A stretch of DNA of 64,000 nt from Martinezella lusitana (GTDB taxonomy: Bacteria > Pseudomonadota > Alphaproteobacteria > Rhizobiales > Rhizobiaceae): assembly GCF_016901135.1 (NCBI RefSeq), contig NZ_JAFEVL010000075.1:434001-498000 (forward strand). The letters are read 5' to 3'. Both the position numbers and the translations under genes were made by a program. Position 1 is the first letter of the stretch. Every line of letters starts with the position of its first letter. Positions 42,196 to 50,222 of this stretch are shown here, piece by piece. The notes under the pieces were generated by a model. The model was given only the letters and a program-made list of their open reading frames with translations. It was not told the DNA's origin and searched no databases.

Positions 42196-42968
42196 AACTC
42201 GCGCTCGTAGCAATCTTGGTGGGCTGTATCTCGGTTTCCTCTGCAGCTGCATGCAACGGGCCATTCGACATCTTGTGCGAAGTGGGTAAAACCATCGATA
42301 GGGGAACTGTTCGCGCAGGCAAGGCCATAGACAAGCTTAATAATGGGCTAAATGAGATAGATCCTCGAGTGGTGATGCTTCATCCAGTTCGTGCGTATTT
42401 AAGAGAGTCTGAAATCCCTCCCACGGGAGTGGGGGCCTATGGTGTGGTCGCCCTGAAATCGAGACCTACTCCTGCAAATAACGCAAAGTTAATGATGGTC
42501 TGTAAGTCCTTTATTGCGCATTTCGATCGTAGCGAAGTGTCAAATGCTCCAATAGCGGACCAGATGATCACAATATGGCCGCTAGATGATCCTCAAGCCG
42601 AAGGCGCTATCAAAGACGATTGTGATTATATTACACAGCATTACGTATTGGGTGCAGCAACTACCGCGATTGCATACGCGGAAATGCAGCATGTAAGCTT
42701 GGATGGGGAAGGCCCGTTTCTGATCGGGTGGTCACCCGCCGACTCTCGCGGCAAGTCCGACAAATTGGTGTTGGTCGTAGATATGAGCGACTCAACCGAC
42801 CAAGCGATGATCGATCACGATTTTGATTTTTGGAAAGACAAAATTGTGCGTGATCCATCCAATTGGCGGCGAGGCTTTTCCCTGGAAAGGGTAAGGGTAG
42901 CTATTCGGGACTTTGTCAACCATTACGGCTCCGACATAGTCCATGATATCAAGATGGCAGGTCTTTGA
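42192..42968 (+). CDS. Secreted protein of unknown function, AT-rich gene
   Basis: A 258-aa exported protein. The signal peptide ends around SSAAA (residue 19), and the mature part begins CNGPFDILCEVGKTIDRG. It then shows a globular region with MHPVRAYLRESEIPP- and VVDMSDSTDQAMIDHDFDFW-type segments. Base composition and codon choice are visibly less GC-rich than the neighbouring core genes, which suggests transfer or relaxed selection. It overlaps the preceding membrane-protein gene by 4 bp. No family is recognised. Confidence 0.65.
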   Translation: MKLALVAILVGCISVSSAAACNGPFDILCEVGKTIDRGTVRAGKAIDKLNNGLNEIDPRVVMLHPVRAYLRESEIPPTGVGAYGVVALKSRPTPANNAKLMMVCKSFIAHFDRSEVSNAPIADQMITIWPLDDPQAEGAIKDDCDYITQHYVLGAATTAIAYAEMQHVSLDGEGPFLIGWSPADSRGKSDKLVLVVDMSDSTDQAMIDHDFDFWKDKIVRDPSNWRRGFSLERVRVAIRDFVNHYGSDIVHDIKMAGL

Positions 42969-43047
42969 GAAAACCTTTGCCACCGCTCCAAGAGAGAGAA
43001 TGAGCTGTTGAATATAGCTGCGCCAAGGGGGGTCTTTTACAAGCGCC

Positions 43048-43272
43048 TCAGGGCCACATCTTCGATATGTAATGGCTGAAGAGCTGCGACAAAAGCAGGG
43101 TCAATGCAGACGCCCCGATTCTGACTATGAACAACCCACCGATACCTCTCTGTTCCCAGGATGTCACCTTGTCGACAACGGGCTGCATCTTTGAGACATC
43201 CGTTTGAACCGTGATGACGCTGGCTTCCACTTTGTTCACTCTGTCGACGAGAGCATCACGACCGAGGATCAT
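43048..43272 (-). CDS. Small coiled-coil plus membrane-anchor protein
   Basis: A 74-aa protein with an amphipathic helix (DALVDRVNKVEASVITVQTDVSKMQPVVDKV) and a C-terminal hydrophobic span (GGLFIVRIGASALTLLLSQLF). The ATG at 43272 overlaps the stop of the upstream gene (TGATG), so translation is probably coupled. A GTG at 43311 is an alternative. It resembles phage-like accessory proteins in shape only. Confidence 0.5.
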   Translation of the reverse strand: MILGRDALVDRVNKVEASVITVQTDVSKMQPVVDKVTSWEQRGIGGLFIVRIGASALTLLLSQLFSHYISKMWP

Positions 43273-43499
43273 CAAATTAGGCTCATTAGCAATTCGCCTA
43301 ACAATCGGCACAACGATTCAAAGAACAATGCGGGTGAATAGGCGGCGGGCCAGCTGACCACGAGACCAACAAACCCAAGCGCGATGGCCGCAACCAGACC
43401 ATGCTTTTCCCAACCATATATCGCACCGAAGCCTATAGCGGTCGCAATTATGGCGAACGCCCAGATGCACCGAAAGACGATCGTCAAAATTCTTGGCAT
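43272..43499 (-). CDS. Small membrane protein
   Basis: A 75-aa protein with two predicted spans (IVFRCIWAFAIIATAIGFGAIYGW and LVAAIALGFVGLVVSWPAAY). GAGGG precedes the ATG. It is the first gene of a two-gene overlapping unit. No family is recognised. Confidence 0.5.
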   Translation of the reverse strand: MPRILTIVFRCIWAFAIIATAIGFGAIYGWEKHGLVAAIALGFVGLVVSWPAAYSPALFFESLCRLLGELLMSLI

Positions 43500-43845
43500 T
43501 TCGGGTCCCTCAGCGTCTGCGGCTTGTAAAAATCATTGAGAGTAAGAGCGGCAGCGCCGGAAATGTGATTATGCTGAAGACAAACGGCAACCTTCAGATA
43601 TCGCCGTCTGGAGTCGCCACAACCAAAAATAGGACGACCTAGCTCTTCCACCAAGAGGAAGACTACAAAGAAAGATAACCAGGCCGGCGCCTATGCGCTC
43701 GGCCGGCCGGCCCTATTCTCGCGCGCCCTTGACTCCTCCTTAAAATGAGAACATTTATAGAACAAACAAGACCGGCCACGGTCTAGGTTTACCGACAATT
43801 TGACAAAGAGGACCGCCGTCGATCGGCGGAACGGAGACGTGTGCC
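43500..43845. other. Intergenic region without a recognised gene
   Basis: The 346-bp stretch contains a GC-rich hairpin near 43680-43710 (GGCCGGCGC, then GCGCTCGGCCGGCC), possibly a terminator or repeat remnant. Nothing else was seen. Confidence 0.5.
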
Positions 43846-44013
43846 ATGCAAACGGCCGGGTACACAATCACGCCCCACGATGCGGAGGTCTTCCGGGATC
43901 TCGTTACTTTCCTTGGCGAGGATGTCTTTGACCAGCGGCAGAGACCGGAAAATCGGAGCCAGCTACAACGGCTGATGCGCTACTTAAACTTGGATTGGGG
44001 AGAACGATGGTAG
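43846..44013 (+). CDS. Possible small ORF running into the tRNA gene
   Basis: A 55-aa reading frame (MQTAGYTITPHDAEVFRDL, ending NLDWGERW) with GGAG 11 bases upstream. Its stop codon overlaps the 3' end of the opposite-strand tRNA-Met. The composition looks protein-like, but evidence is thin. Confidence 0.35.
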   Translation: MQTAGYTITPHDAEVFRDLVTFLGEDVFDQRQRPENRSQLQRLMRYLNLDWGERW

Positions 44014-44084
44014 CGGAGGAGGGATTTGAACCCCCGACACAAGGATTATGATTCCTCTGCTCTGACCTACTGAGCTACTCCGCC
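44008..44084 (-). tRNA. tRNA-Met (CAT), elongator type
   Basis: A complete 77-nt cloverleaf on the minus strand: acceptor GGCGGAG with CTCCGCT, discriminator A and encoded CCA. The D-arm region is TAGCTCAG and the anticodon arm is GAGGA-ATCATAA-TCCTT with anticodon CAT. The T-arm has GGTTCAAATCC. The overall pattern fits the alphaproteobacterial elongator tRNA-Met. A tRNA-Ile2 (CAT, lysidine-modified) would have a different acceptor stem. Confidence 0.92.
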
Positions 44085-44248
44085 ACGTCTGCGCATAATA
44101 ATTGTCTATGATGCACAAAGGTCAAACGAACCGTCGCTCGAAAAGCGTTGGCCCGTCGGTTGAGCGGCTTATAAGGTGCGGCTCGGCTTGGTGTCAAGCG
44201 GATGATTTGGAAAAATCAGTGCTTTCTCTTGGCCGGGCCGCTTGCCCC

Positions 44249-45448
44249 TTAAGCCGCGACCGGCCTTGCCAGCAAAGCCTTCAACGAGGCTTCGGCAATG
44301 GGCTCGCGCTCGGAGCGTTCGATGAAGCCGCCGCCATAGACGCGGGCATCGTCGCCCGGCGCCGAGTATAGCGCGCAGGCCTGGCCTGGGGCGACGCCGG
44401 CTTCGCCGTCCGTCAGGTCGACATAGATGCCGCTGGCATCGCTGTGCAACACGGCCGGCGACGGTGCGCGGGTGGAACGGACCTTGGCGTAGCAGGCAAA
44501 GCCCTCGCCCGAAGCCGCCTGTGTCAGCGTCTCATCGCCCAGCCAGTTAACGTCGCGCAGATAGACGCGGTGCGTTTCCAGCGCTTCCTTCGGGCCGACG
44601 ATGACGCGGCGCGAGCGGGCGTCGAGATAGACGACATAGAGTGGCTCGCCGGTGGCGATGCCGATGCCGCGGCGCTGGCCGATCGTATAGTGCAGAATGC
44701 CCTCATGCTGGCCGAGCACGCGGCCGTCGAGATGGACGATCTCGCCGGCGAGCGCAGCATTCGGCTTCAGCTTGGCGATCACATCCGAATATTTGCCCTG
44801 CGGCACGAAACAGATGTCTTGGCTGTCGGCCTTCTTGGCGACGACGAGGCCCATTTCCTCGGCAAGCGCGCGTGTCTCAGCCTTCGGCATGCCGCCGAGC
44901 GGAAAGCGCAGATAGTCGATCTGCTCCTGCGTCGTCGCAAAGAGGAAATAGCTCTGGTCGCGATCGGCATCGGCCGGGCGATAGAGCGCGCGGCGGCCAG
45001 GATTGTCGGCAGACGGGTTCGGGCGCGAGCGAATGTAATGGCCGGTCGCCAGAGCATCGGCGCCGAGTTCCTTGGCGGTCAACAGAAGGTCGGCGAACTT
45101 GACTGTCTGGTTGCAGGCAACGCAGGGGATCGGCGTCTCGCCGGCGACATAGCTCTCGGCAAAGGGATTGATCACCGTCTCGCGGAAGCGCTTCTCGTAG
45201 TCGAGCACGTAATGCGGGATGCCAAGCGTTTCGCAGACGCGGCGCGCATCATCGATATCCTGGCCGGCGCAACAGGAACCGGCGCGGTGTACGGCAGCAC
45301 CATGATCATAGAGCTGCAGCGTGATGCCGAGCACATCATAGCCCTGCCGCTTCAAAATGCCGGCGACGACGGAGCTGTCAACGCCGCCCGACATGGCGAC
45401 GACGACGCGGGTATCTTCCGGCCTCTTGTCAAAATCCAGTGTATTCAC
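44249..45448 (-). CDS. mnmA: tRNA-specific 2-thiouridylase
   Basis: A 399-aa enzyme that makes the 2-thio group of the wobble uridine in tRNA-Lys, -Glu and -Gln. The PP-loop is AMSGGVDSSVVA near residue 17; the catalytic Cys pair lies in PCVACNQ and in the later DICFV segment; ATGHY follows. The likely start is GTG at 45448, giving VNTLDFDKRPEDTR, as in other rhizobial MnmA proteins; longer readings lack a ribosome site. Confidence 0.93.
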   Translation of the reverse strand: MNTLDFDKRPEDTRVVVAMSGGVDSSVVAGILKRQGYDVLGITLQLYDHGAAVHRAGSCCAGQDIDDARRVCETLGIPHYVLDYEKRFRETVINPFAESYVAGETPIPCVACNQTVKFADLLLTAKELGADALATGHYIRSRPNPSADNPGRRALYRPADADRDQSYFLFATTQEQIDYLRFPLGGMPKAETRALAEEMGLVVAKKADSQDICFVPQGKYSDVIAKLKPNAALAGEIVHLDGRVLGQHEGILHYTIGQRRGIGIATGEPLYVVYLDARSRRVIVGPKEALETHRVYLRDVNWLGDETLTQAASGEGFACYAKVRSTRAPSPAVLHSDASGIYVDLTDGEAGVAPGQACALYSAPGDDARVYGGGFIERSEREPIAEASLKALLARPVAA

Positions 45449-45624
45449 GGTCGTTGCCGCCAGTCTTGAACGATCTTCGATGCAATCTTCTCGCCGAATG
45501 CCATGCAAAAGCGGCGAATTTTCATCATGCGGGGCAATGGGCTGCGCTCTTCGCAGCCCGCCTCAATTGTGGAGGGATATAGAAAGGATTGCCTTCCGGC
45601 GCAAGGGGTCAGCCGAAGTGCGAA

Positions 45625-46275
45625 TCACCCCTTGGCCCTCAAATGCCCGATCAGATTGCGCCCACGGCGCAGTACGGTGACGGCCGACCCGATCGCGACG
45701 ATCCAGAGGGCAACGGTCAAGACCCATACGCCGCCACTCCACAGAGCCTCGACAATGGAGAGCAGCGCCGCGGCGGTGATGACGGCCATGCGATGCTGCT
45801 TGGCCATCGGGCCGCCGAAATCGCTGGGGTTGCCCGTGGCACGCCCGAGCTCACGGACATAGGCGGTCAACACGGCAAAGGCGGCTGCAGCCCAGCCGAG
45901 CCCCGGCGCTCCAATGCCGTAGCCGATGCCGGCAAGGATCAGCATATCGGCGATCCGATCCGGGAATTCGTTCCAGAAGGGTCCATCGGCTTCTCCCTTG
46001 CCGCCCTCGACTGCGACCATGCCGTCAAGCAGGTTGCAGAGCAGGCGCAACTGGCAGAACAAGGCCCCGAGGACCAGTAGAACCACTCGCATGCCGACAC
46101 CGCCGGATCCGGAAAGCCAGAAGCTGGCGCTGGCCAGCGCCGCCATCGCCACGCTCGCCTGCGATATCTGGTTCGGCGTCACCGAAAGCGCGGTCATGCG
46201 CCGCGCCAAGGCCTGCGCCCAGCGCGTATTGCGGCTGGCCAGCGGCCGTCTGTCGCCTGTTCCCTCACCCGTCAT
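45625..46275 (-). CDS. CDP-alcohol phosphatidyltransferase-like membrane protein (degenerate motif)
   Basis: A 216-aa membrane protein with about six spans. The CDP-alcohol signature should read DxxDGxxARx8Gx3Dx3D. Here it reads NLLDGMVAVEGGKGEADGPFWNEFPDRIAD, so the first Asp is Asn and the AR is AV, while the second Asp and the final DxxxD remain. Activity is therefore uncertain. It overlaps the preceding small membrane gene by 11 bp and is the last gene of a PlsC-CdsA-like module, like E. coli ynbA next to ynbB. Confidence 0.75.
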   Translation of the reverse strand: MTGEGTGDRRPLASRNTRWAQALARRMTALSVTPNQISQASVAMAALASASFWLSGSGGVGMRVVLLVLGALFCQLRLLCNLLDGMVAVEGGKGEADGPFWNEFPDRIADMLILAGIGYGIGAPGLGWAAAAFAVLTAYVRELGRATGNPSDFGGPMAKQHRMAVITAAALLSIVEALWSGGVWVLTVALWIVAIGSAVTVLRRGRNLIGHLRAKG

Positions 46276-46681
46276 GGCCCACACCTGTCATGCTTCGACG
46301 CCTCCCGCCGGAAATCGAATAATTATAGATCGCCGCATAGCTCGATGACACCAGCAGCGGCACCGCGATCGTCTTCAGGATCTCCGGCGTACCGCTGAGG
46401 GCATGGATCGTCACCAGGATCGTCGCCGAACCGAGGCAGGCGATCAACGGCGGCGCCCAGAGGACCGCAACGCCGCTGAACCGCCGCGACAGGGCCTCGA
46501 CGGCCGACTTCAGAAACAGCGTCAGGCAGCCCGAAAGCACGCCCTGCACAACGCCGGCAATTAACGGGCGCGGCATCGGATGCATACGATTGGCAAAGAC
46601 AGCCCAGCCGCCCATGGCAAGGAACGCGAAAAGCACATGCACGATGCTGCTGCCGGCAAGCGCTTTCAGCCTGCCCGTCAT
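46265..46681 (-). CDS. Small multi-span membrane protein in phospholipid module
   Basis: A 138-aa protein with about four hydrophobic spans (IVHVLFAFLAMGGWAVF, LIAGVVQGVLSGCLTLF, GVAVLWAPPLIACLGSATILVTI, IAVPLLVSSSYAAIYNY). The ATG at 46681 overlaps the stop of the CdsA-like gene (ATGA), so translation is coupled. No named family is recognised; its context implies a role with lipid-headgroup enzymes. Confidence 0.65.
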   Translation of the reverse strand: MTGRLKALAGSSIVHVLFAFLAMGGWAVFANRMHPMPRPLIAGVVQGVLSGCLTLFLKSAVEALSRRFSGVAVLWAPPLIACLGSATILVTIHALSGTPEILKTIAVPLLVSSSYAAIYNYSISGGRRRSMTGVGHDG

Positions 46682-47628
46682 GACACAGACCACCAGAAGC
46701 GGACGAGATGAAAGAAGATCGGCGCCGAGAAGACGACCGAATCCAGCCGGTCGATCAGCCCGCCATGCCCTTCGATCAGATGACCCCAGTCCTTGACGCC
46801 GCGATCCCGCTTGATCGCCGACATCACCAAGCCGCCGAAGAAGCCCATGATCGTGATGACAAAGGCGAGCAGGCCGGCCTGCAGCGGCGTGAACGGCGTT
46901 ACCCACCAGAGTGCCGCGCCGATCAGCGAAGCGCTGATGACCCCGCCGACAAAGCCCTCCACCGTCTTCGACGGCGACAGCCGTGGCGCGATCTTGGTTT
47001 TCCCGAAGAGCTTGCCCCAGACATATTGCAACACGTCGCTCAACTGGACGACGATCACCAGGAAGGCGATCAGCAGCACGTTGCGGCCTTCATAGCCCGG
47101 AATATGCAGGGTGAGCAGCGCCGGCACATGCGAGGCGCAGAAGACGCAGATCATCAGCGCCCATTGTACCTCGGCAATACGCACCAGGAACCGTTCGGTA
47201 TCGCCGCGCAGCACAGCGACGATGGGCATGAACAGGAAGGCATAAACGGGAATGAAAATCGAATAGATGCCGTATTGCTCGGCCCAGAGCAGGTAATATT
47301 GCACCGGCAGGGCAACGAAGAAGGCGGCCGCAAGCGCCCAATGGTCGGCCCGCCTGGTGTTGATCAGCGTCACGAACTCGCGCAACGCGGCAAAGGAGCA
47401 GAAGGCAAAAAGTAGGATGACGCCGGCGCGCCCCGCCACGAAGGCGATGCCGATCAGCACCACCATGACCCACCAGGCCTTGATGCGCGCATTCAGGTTC
47501 TCGATCGCCGCATTCGATCCATCCGGCGACAAACGCTGCTCGAGCACGAAGCCCACGATGGAGGCAACGATCAGCACGCCGAAAATGCCGAGGACGAGGT
47601 GGATCAGATCGGCGCTGGCAGCACTCAT
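46678..47628 (-). CDS. Phosphatidate cytidylyltransferase-like protein (CdsA/YnbB type)
   Basis: A 316-aa membrane protein with about eight spans. The C-terminal CDP-DAG synthase signature is clear: LSPSKTVEGFVGG, then SAIKRDRGVKDWGHLIEGHGGLIDRLDS. It would form CDP-diacylglycerol or a related CDP-lipid. Its neighbours are a PlsC-like acyltransferase and a CDP-alcohol phosphotransferase. Rhizobia usually have another cdsA near the rpsB-tsf-frr region, so this is probably a second, specialised copy. Confidence 0.85.
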   Translation of the reverse strand: MSAASADLIHLVLGIFGVLIVASIVGFVLEQRLSPDGSNAAIENLNARIKAWWVMVVLIGIAFVAGRAGVILLFAFCSFAALREFVTLINTRRADHWALAAAFFVALPVQYYLLWAEQYGIYSIFIPVYAFLFMPIVAVLRGDTERFLVRIAEVQWALMICVFCASHVPALLTLHIPGYEGRNVLLIAFLVIVVQLSDVLQYVWGKLFGKTKIAPRLSPSKTVEGFVGGVISASLIGAALWWVTPFTPLQAGLLAFVITIMGFFGGLVMSAIKRDRGVKDWGHLIEGHGGLIDRLDSVVFSAPIFFHLVRFWWSVS

Positions 47629-47630
47629 GC

Positions 47631-48278
47631 TCAGTCTGCCGCCCGTTTCGGCGCAAGCGCCAGCAAGGCCGCTTCGGCTCTCGCAAGGAAATCCGGCTTC
47701 TCCTCGGTCTCGCCGATATGCAGCGCCTCGCCGAAGGTAACGGTGCAGATCAGCGGAATGGGCACGAACTCGCCCTTGGGCATGACGCGATTGAGATTGT
47801 CGATCCAGACGGGAACGAGATCGATATCCGGGCGAGCCTGGGCGAGATGGAAGAGCCCACTCTTGAACGGCTGCAGCGGCACCTCAGTCAGATTGCGCGT
47901 GCCCTCTGGAAACAGGATCAGGGAGGATCCGGCATCGAGCGCCTGCGTCATCTGCGTCACCGGATCTTCCTTGCGCGCCTCGCGATCCCGCTCGATCAGC
48001 ACCGCATTGAAGACATCGCGGCCGATGAAACTGTTCAGCTTCGATTTCAGCCAGTAGTCGGCGCCGGCCACGGGCCGCACGCGCCGGCGCAGCCGAGGCG
48101 GCAGCACGGCCCAGATGAGGATGAAATCACCATGGCTGGAATGATTGGCAAAATAGATGCAACGGCCTGCATGCATGCCGCTCTCGGGCCAGATCGCCCT
48201 CACCGCGGTGACAGCTCGCGCAAACAGCACGATCGCCACGGATACGGGCCATGCCAGCCACTCGATCGGCTTGCCCAT
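47631..48278 (-). CDS. Lysophospholipid acyltransferase (PlsC family)
   Basis: A 215-aa membrane-associated acyltransferase. The catalytic block is NHSSHGDF (HX4D) and the substrate block is FPEGTRN. An N-terminal hydrophobic span (WLAWPVSVAIVLFARAV) anchors it. The start at 48278 follows GGGGATGG; an ATG at 48314 is an alternative. It stops 3 bp before the CdsA-like start, so they form one operon. Confidence 0.83.
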   Translation of the reverse strand: MGKPIEWLAWPVSVAIVLFARAVTAVRAIWPESGMHAGRCIYFANHSSHGDFILIWAVLPPRLRRRVRPVAGADYWLKSKLNSFIGRDVFNAVLIERDREARKEDPVTQMTQALDAGSSLILFPEGTRNLTEVPLQPFKSGLFHLAQARPDIDLVPVWIDNLNRVMPKGEFVPIPLICTVTFGEALHIGETEEKPDFLARAEAALLALAPKRAAD

Positions 48279-48390
48279 CCCATCCCCGAAAACAGTCTTC
48301 CGCAGTGCCTCCATGGCAAAGAGATAGGCCCGTTTGACCGGCCTCGATAGCCCGCCCGCCCGACTTATCCACAACCCTGCCAACAGCAAA

Positions 48391-48426
48391 GGAAACCCGG
48401 CGCAACTTGCGTCACGCCGGGTTTCC
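48391..48426 (-). terminator. Hairpin after serA
   Basis: GGAAACCCGGCG and CGCCGGGTTTCC are perfect 12-bp arms around a 12-base loop. On the minus strand it is followed by TTTG. It separates serA from the phospholipid module. Confidence 0.75.
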
Positions 48427-48483
48427 GGATGGCTCTTGGGAGGAGCAAACGGATGCTCCCGCCTCCTTGCGAAGGCGGCAGGC

Positions 48484-50079
48484 TTAGTCGACGTTGAACA
48501 CCAGCGGCTTGGCCTGGCGGATCGCGTGATGCGCCGTCAGCTTGGCAAGCACGTCATCGCTGATCGGACCATCGACGTAGAGCAGCGCGATGGCATCGCC
48601 GCCCTGCTTGTCGCGGCCGAGCTGGAAGTTGGCGATGTTGACGCCGGCAGAACCGAGCGTCGTGCCGATGAAGCCGATCATGCCGGGAACGTCGGTATTG
48701 GCGAGATAGACCATGTGATTGCCGACATCGGCGTCGAGGTTGATGCCCTTGATCTGGATGAAGCGTGGCTTGCCATCGGAGAAGACGGTGCCGGCGACAG
48801 AGCGCGTCATGGTGTCGGTGGTGACAGTCAGCTTGATGTAGCCGTCATAGACGCCGGTCTTGTCGCGCTTGACTTCGGCAAGCACGATGCCCTTTTCCTT
48901 GATCATGATCGGCGCCGAAACCATGTTGACGTCGGCAACCTGGTTGCGGATCAGGCCGGCCAGCAGCGCGCTCGTCAGCGCCTTGGTGTTCATGCCGGCG
49001 GTGATGCCGTCATAAAGGATCTCGATTTCCTTGATCGGCTCTTCGGTGACCTGGCCGACGAAGGCGCCGAGGACATCGGCGAGCTTGATGAACGGCTTCA
49101 GGATCGGCGCTTCCTCGGCGGTGATCGACGGCATGTTGATCGCGTTGGAAACCGCACCCTTGACGAGATAATCAGCCATCTGCTCGGCAACCTGGAGAGC
49201 GACGTTCTCCTGCGCTTCCGTTGTGGACGCGCCAAGATGCGGCGTGCAGACGACGTTCGGCAGGCCGAACAGCGGGCTTTCCTTGGCAGGCTCGACTTCG
49301 AAGACATCGAAGGCAGCACCGGCGACGTGGCCGGACTTGATGGCTGCGGCAAGCGCCGCCTCATCCACGAGGCCGCCACGAGCACAATTGATGATGCGCA
49401 CGCCCGGCTTGATCTTGGCGATCGCGCTGGCGTCGATGATATTGCGGGTCTTGTCGGTCAGCGGCACGTGCAGCGTGATGAAATCGGCGCGGGCGAACAG
49501 CTCGTCGAGCTCGACCTTGATCACACCCATTTCCTCGGCGCGCTCCTTCGACAGGAAGGGATCATAGGCAACGACATGCATCTTCAGGCCGATAGCGCGG
49601 GCAATGACGATCGAGCCGATATTGCCGGCGCCGATGACGCCGAGCGTCTTGCCGGTGATCTCGACACCCATGAACTTCGACTTTTCCCATTTGCCGGCCT
49701 GGGTCGAGGCATCGGCGGACGGAAGCTGGCGGGCAACGGCGAACATCAGGGCGATGGCATGCTCGGCCGTTGTGATCGAATTGCCGAACGGGGTGTTCAT
49801 GACGATAATACCGCGGCGCGAGGCGGCGGGAATATCGACATTGTCGACGCCGATACCGGCGCGGCCGACGACCTTGAGATTGGTAGCCGCCTCGATGATC
49901 TTTTCCGTCACCTTTGTGGCGGAACGGATGGCGAGACCATCATAATTGCCGATAATCTCGAACAGTTTGTCCTTGTCCTTGCCGAGCTGCGGCTGGAAAT
50001 CGACTTCGACGCCGCGATCACGGAAGATCTGGACGGCGGTTTCCGACAGTTCGTCGGATACGAGAACGCGAGGTGCCAT
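48484..50079 (-). CDS. serA: D-3-phosphoglycerate dehydrogenase
   Basis: A 531-aa long-form enzyme of the first step of serine synthesis. It shows IGAGNIGSIVIARA (NAD loop), RGGLVDEAAL, the catalytic His in TPHLGASTTEAQ, an intervening domain, and a C-terminal ACT domain (DVPGMIGFIGTTLG, then IANFQLGR), where serine feedback usually acts. GGAGG precedes the ATG at 50079. It follows serC on the same strand, 143 bp away. Confidence 0.95.
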   Translation of the reverse strand: MAPRVLVSDELSETAVQIFRDRGVEVDFQPQLGKDKDKLFEIIGNYDGLAIRSATKVTEKIIEAATNLKVVGRAGIGVDNVDIPAASRRGIIVMNTPFGNSITTAEHAIALMFAVARQLPSADASTQAGKWEKSKFMGVEITGKTLGVIGAGNIGSIVIARAIGLKMHVVAYDPFLSKERAEEMGVIKVELDELFARADFITLHVPLTDKTRNIIDASAIAKIKPGVRIINCARGGLVDEAALAAAIKSGHVAGAAFDVFEVEPAKESPLFGLPNVVCTPHLGASTTEAQENVALQVAEQMADYLVKGAVSNAINMPSITAEEAPILKPFIKLADVLGAFVGQVTEEPIKEIEILYDGITAGMNTKALTSALLAGLIRNQVADVNMVSAPIMIKEKGIVLAEVKRDKTGVYDGYIKLTVTTDTMTRSVAGTVFSDGKPRFIQIKGINLDADVGNHMVYLANTDVPGMIGFIGTTLGSAGVNIANFQLGRDKQGGDAIALLYVDGPISDDVLAKLTAHHAIRQAKPLVFNVD

Positions 50080-50111
50080 GGTGGCCTCCTGAAAAGGGTC
50101 AGCGGTGATGA

Positions 50112-50156
50112 GCAATTCCAGGAAAATGCGAAGCGGTTTCCGTGCGGGATTGCATG
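50112..50156. repeat. Rhizobial palindromic intergenic repeat, copy B
   Basis: AGCAATTCCAGGAAAATGCG, then GCGGTTTCCGTGCGGGATTGC: a diverged copy of the element at 11407-11450. It lies in the serC-serA gap and may form a processing or attenuation hairpin between the two genes. Confidence 0.65.
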
Positions 50157-50222
50157 AAAGCAAACAGGTAATTCGGGATGCTGGGCTCCGCCCTAGCGGC
50201 GGAGCCATGAACGCTTAAAGTC

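Noticed and set aside
44008..44084. tRNA-Ile2 (CAT) as the tRNA identity
   Set aside because: Acceptor stem and loops fit elongator tRNA-Met, despite the shared CAT anticodon and the presence of tilS in the window.
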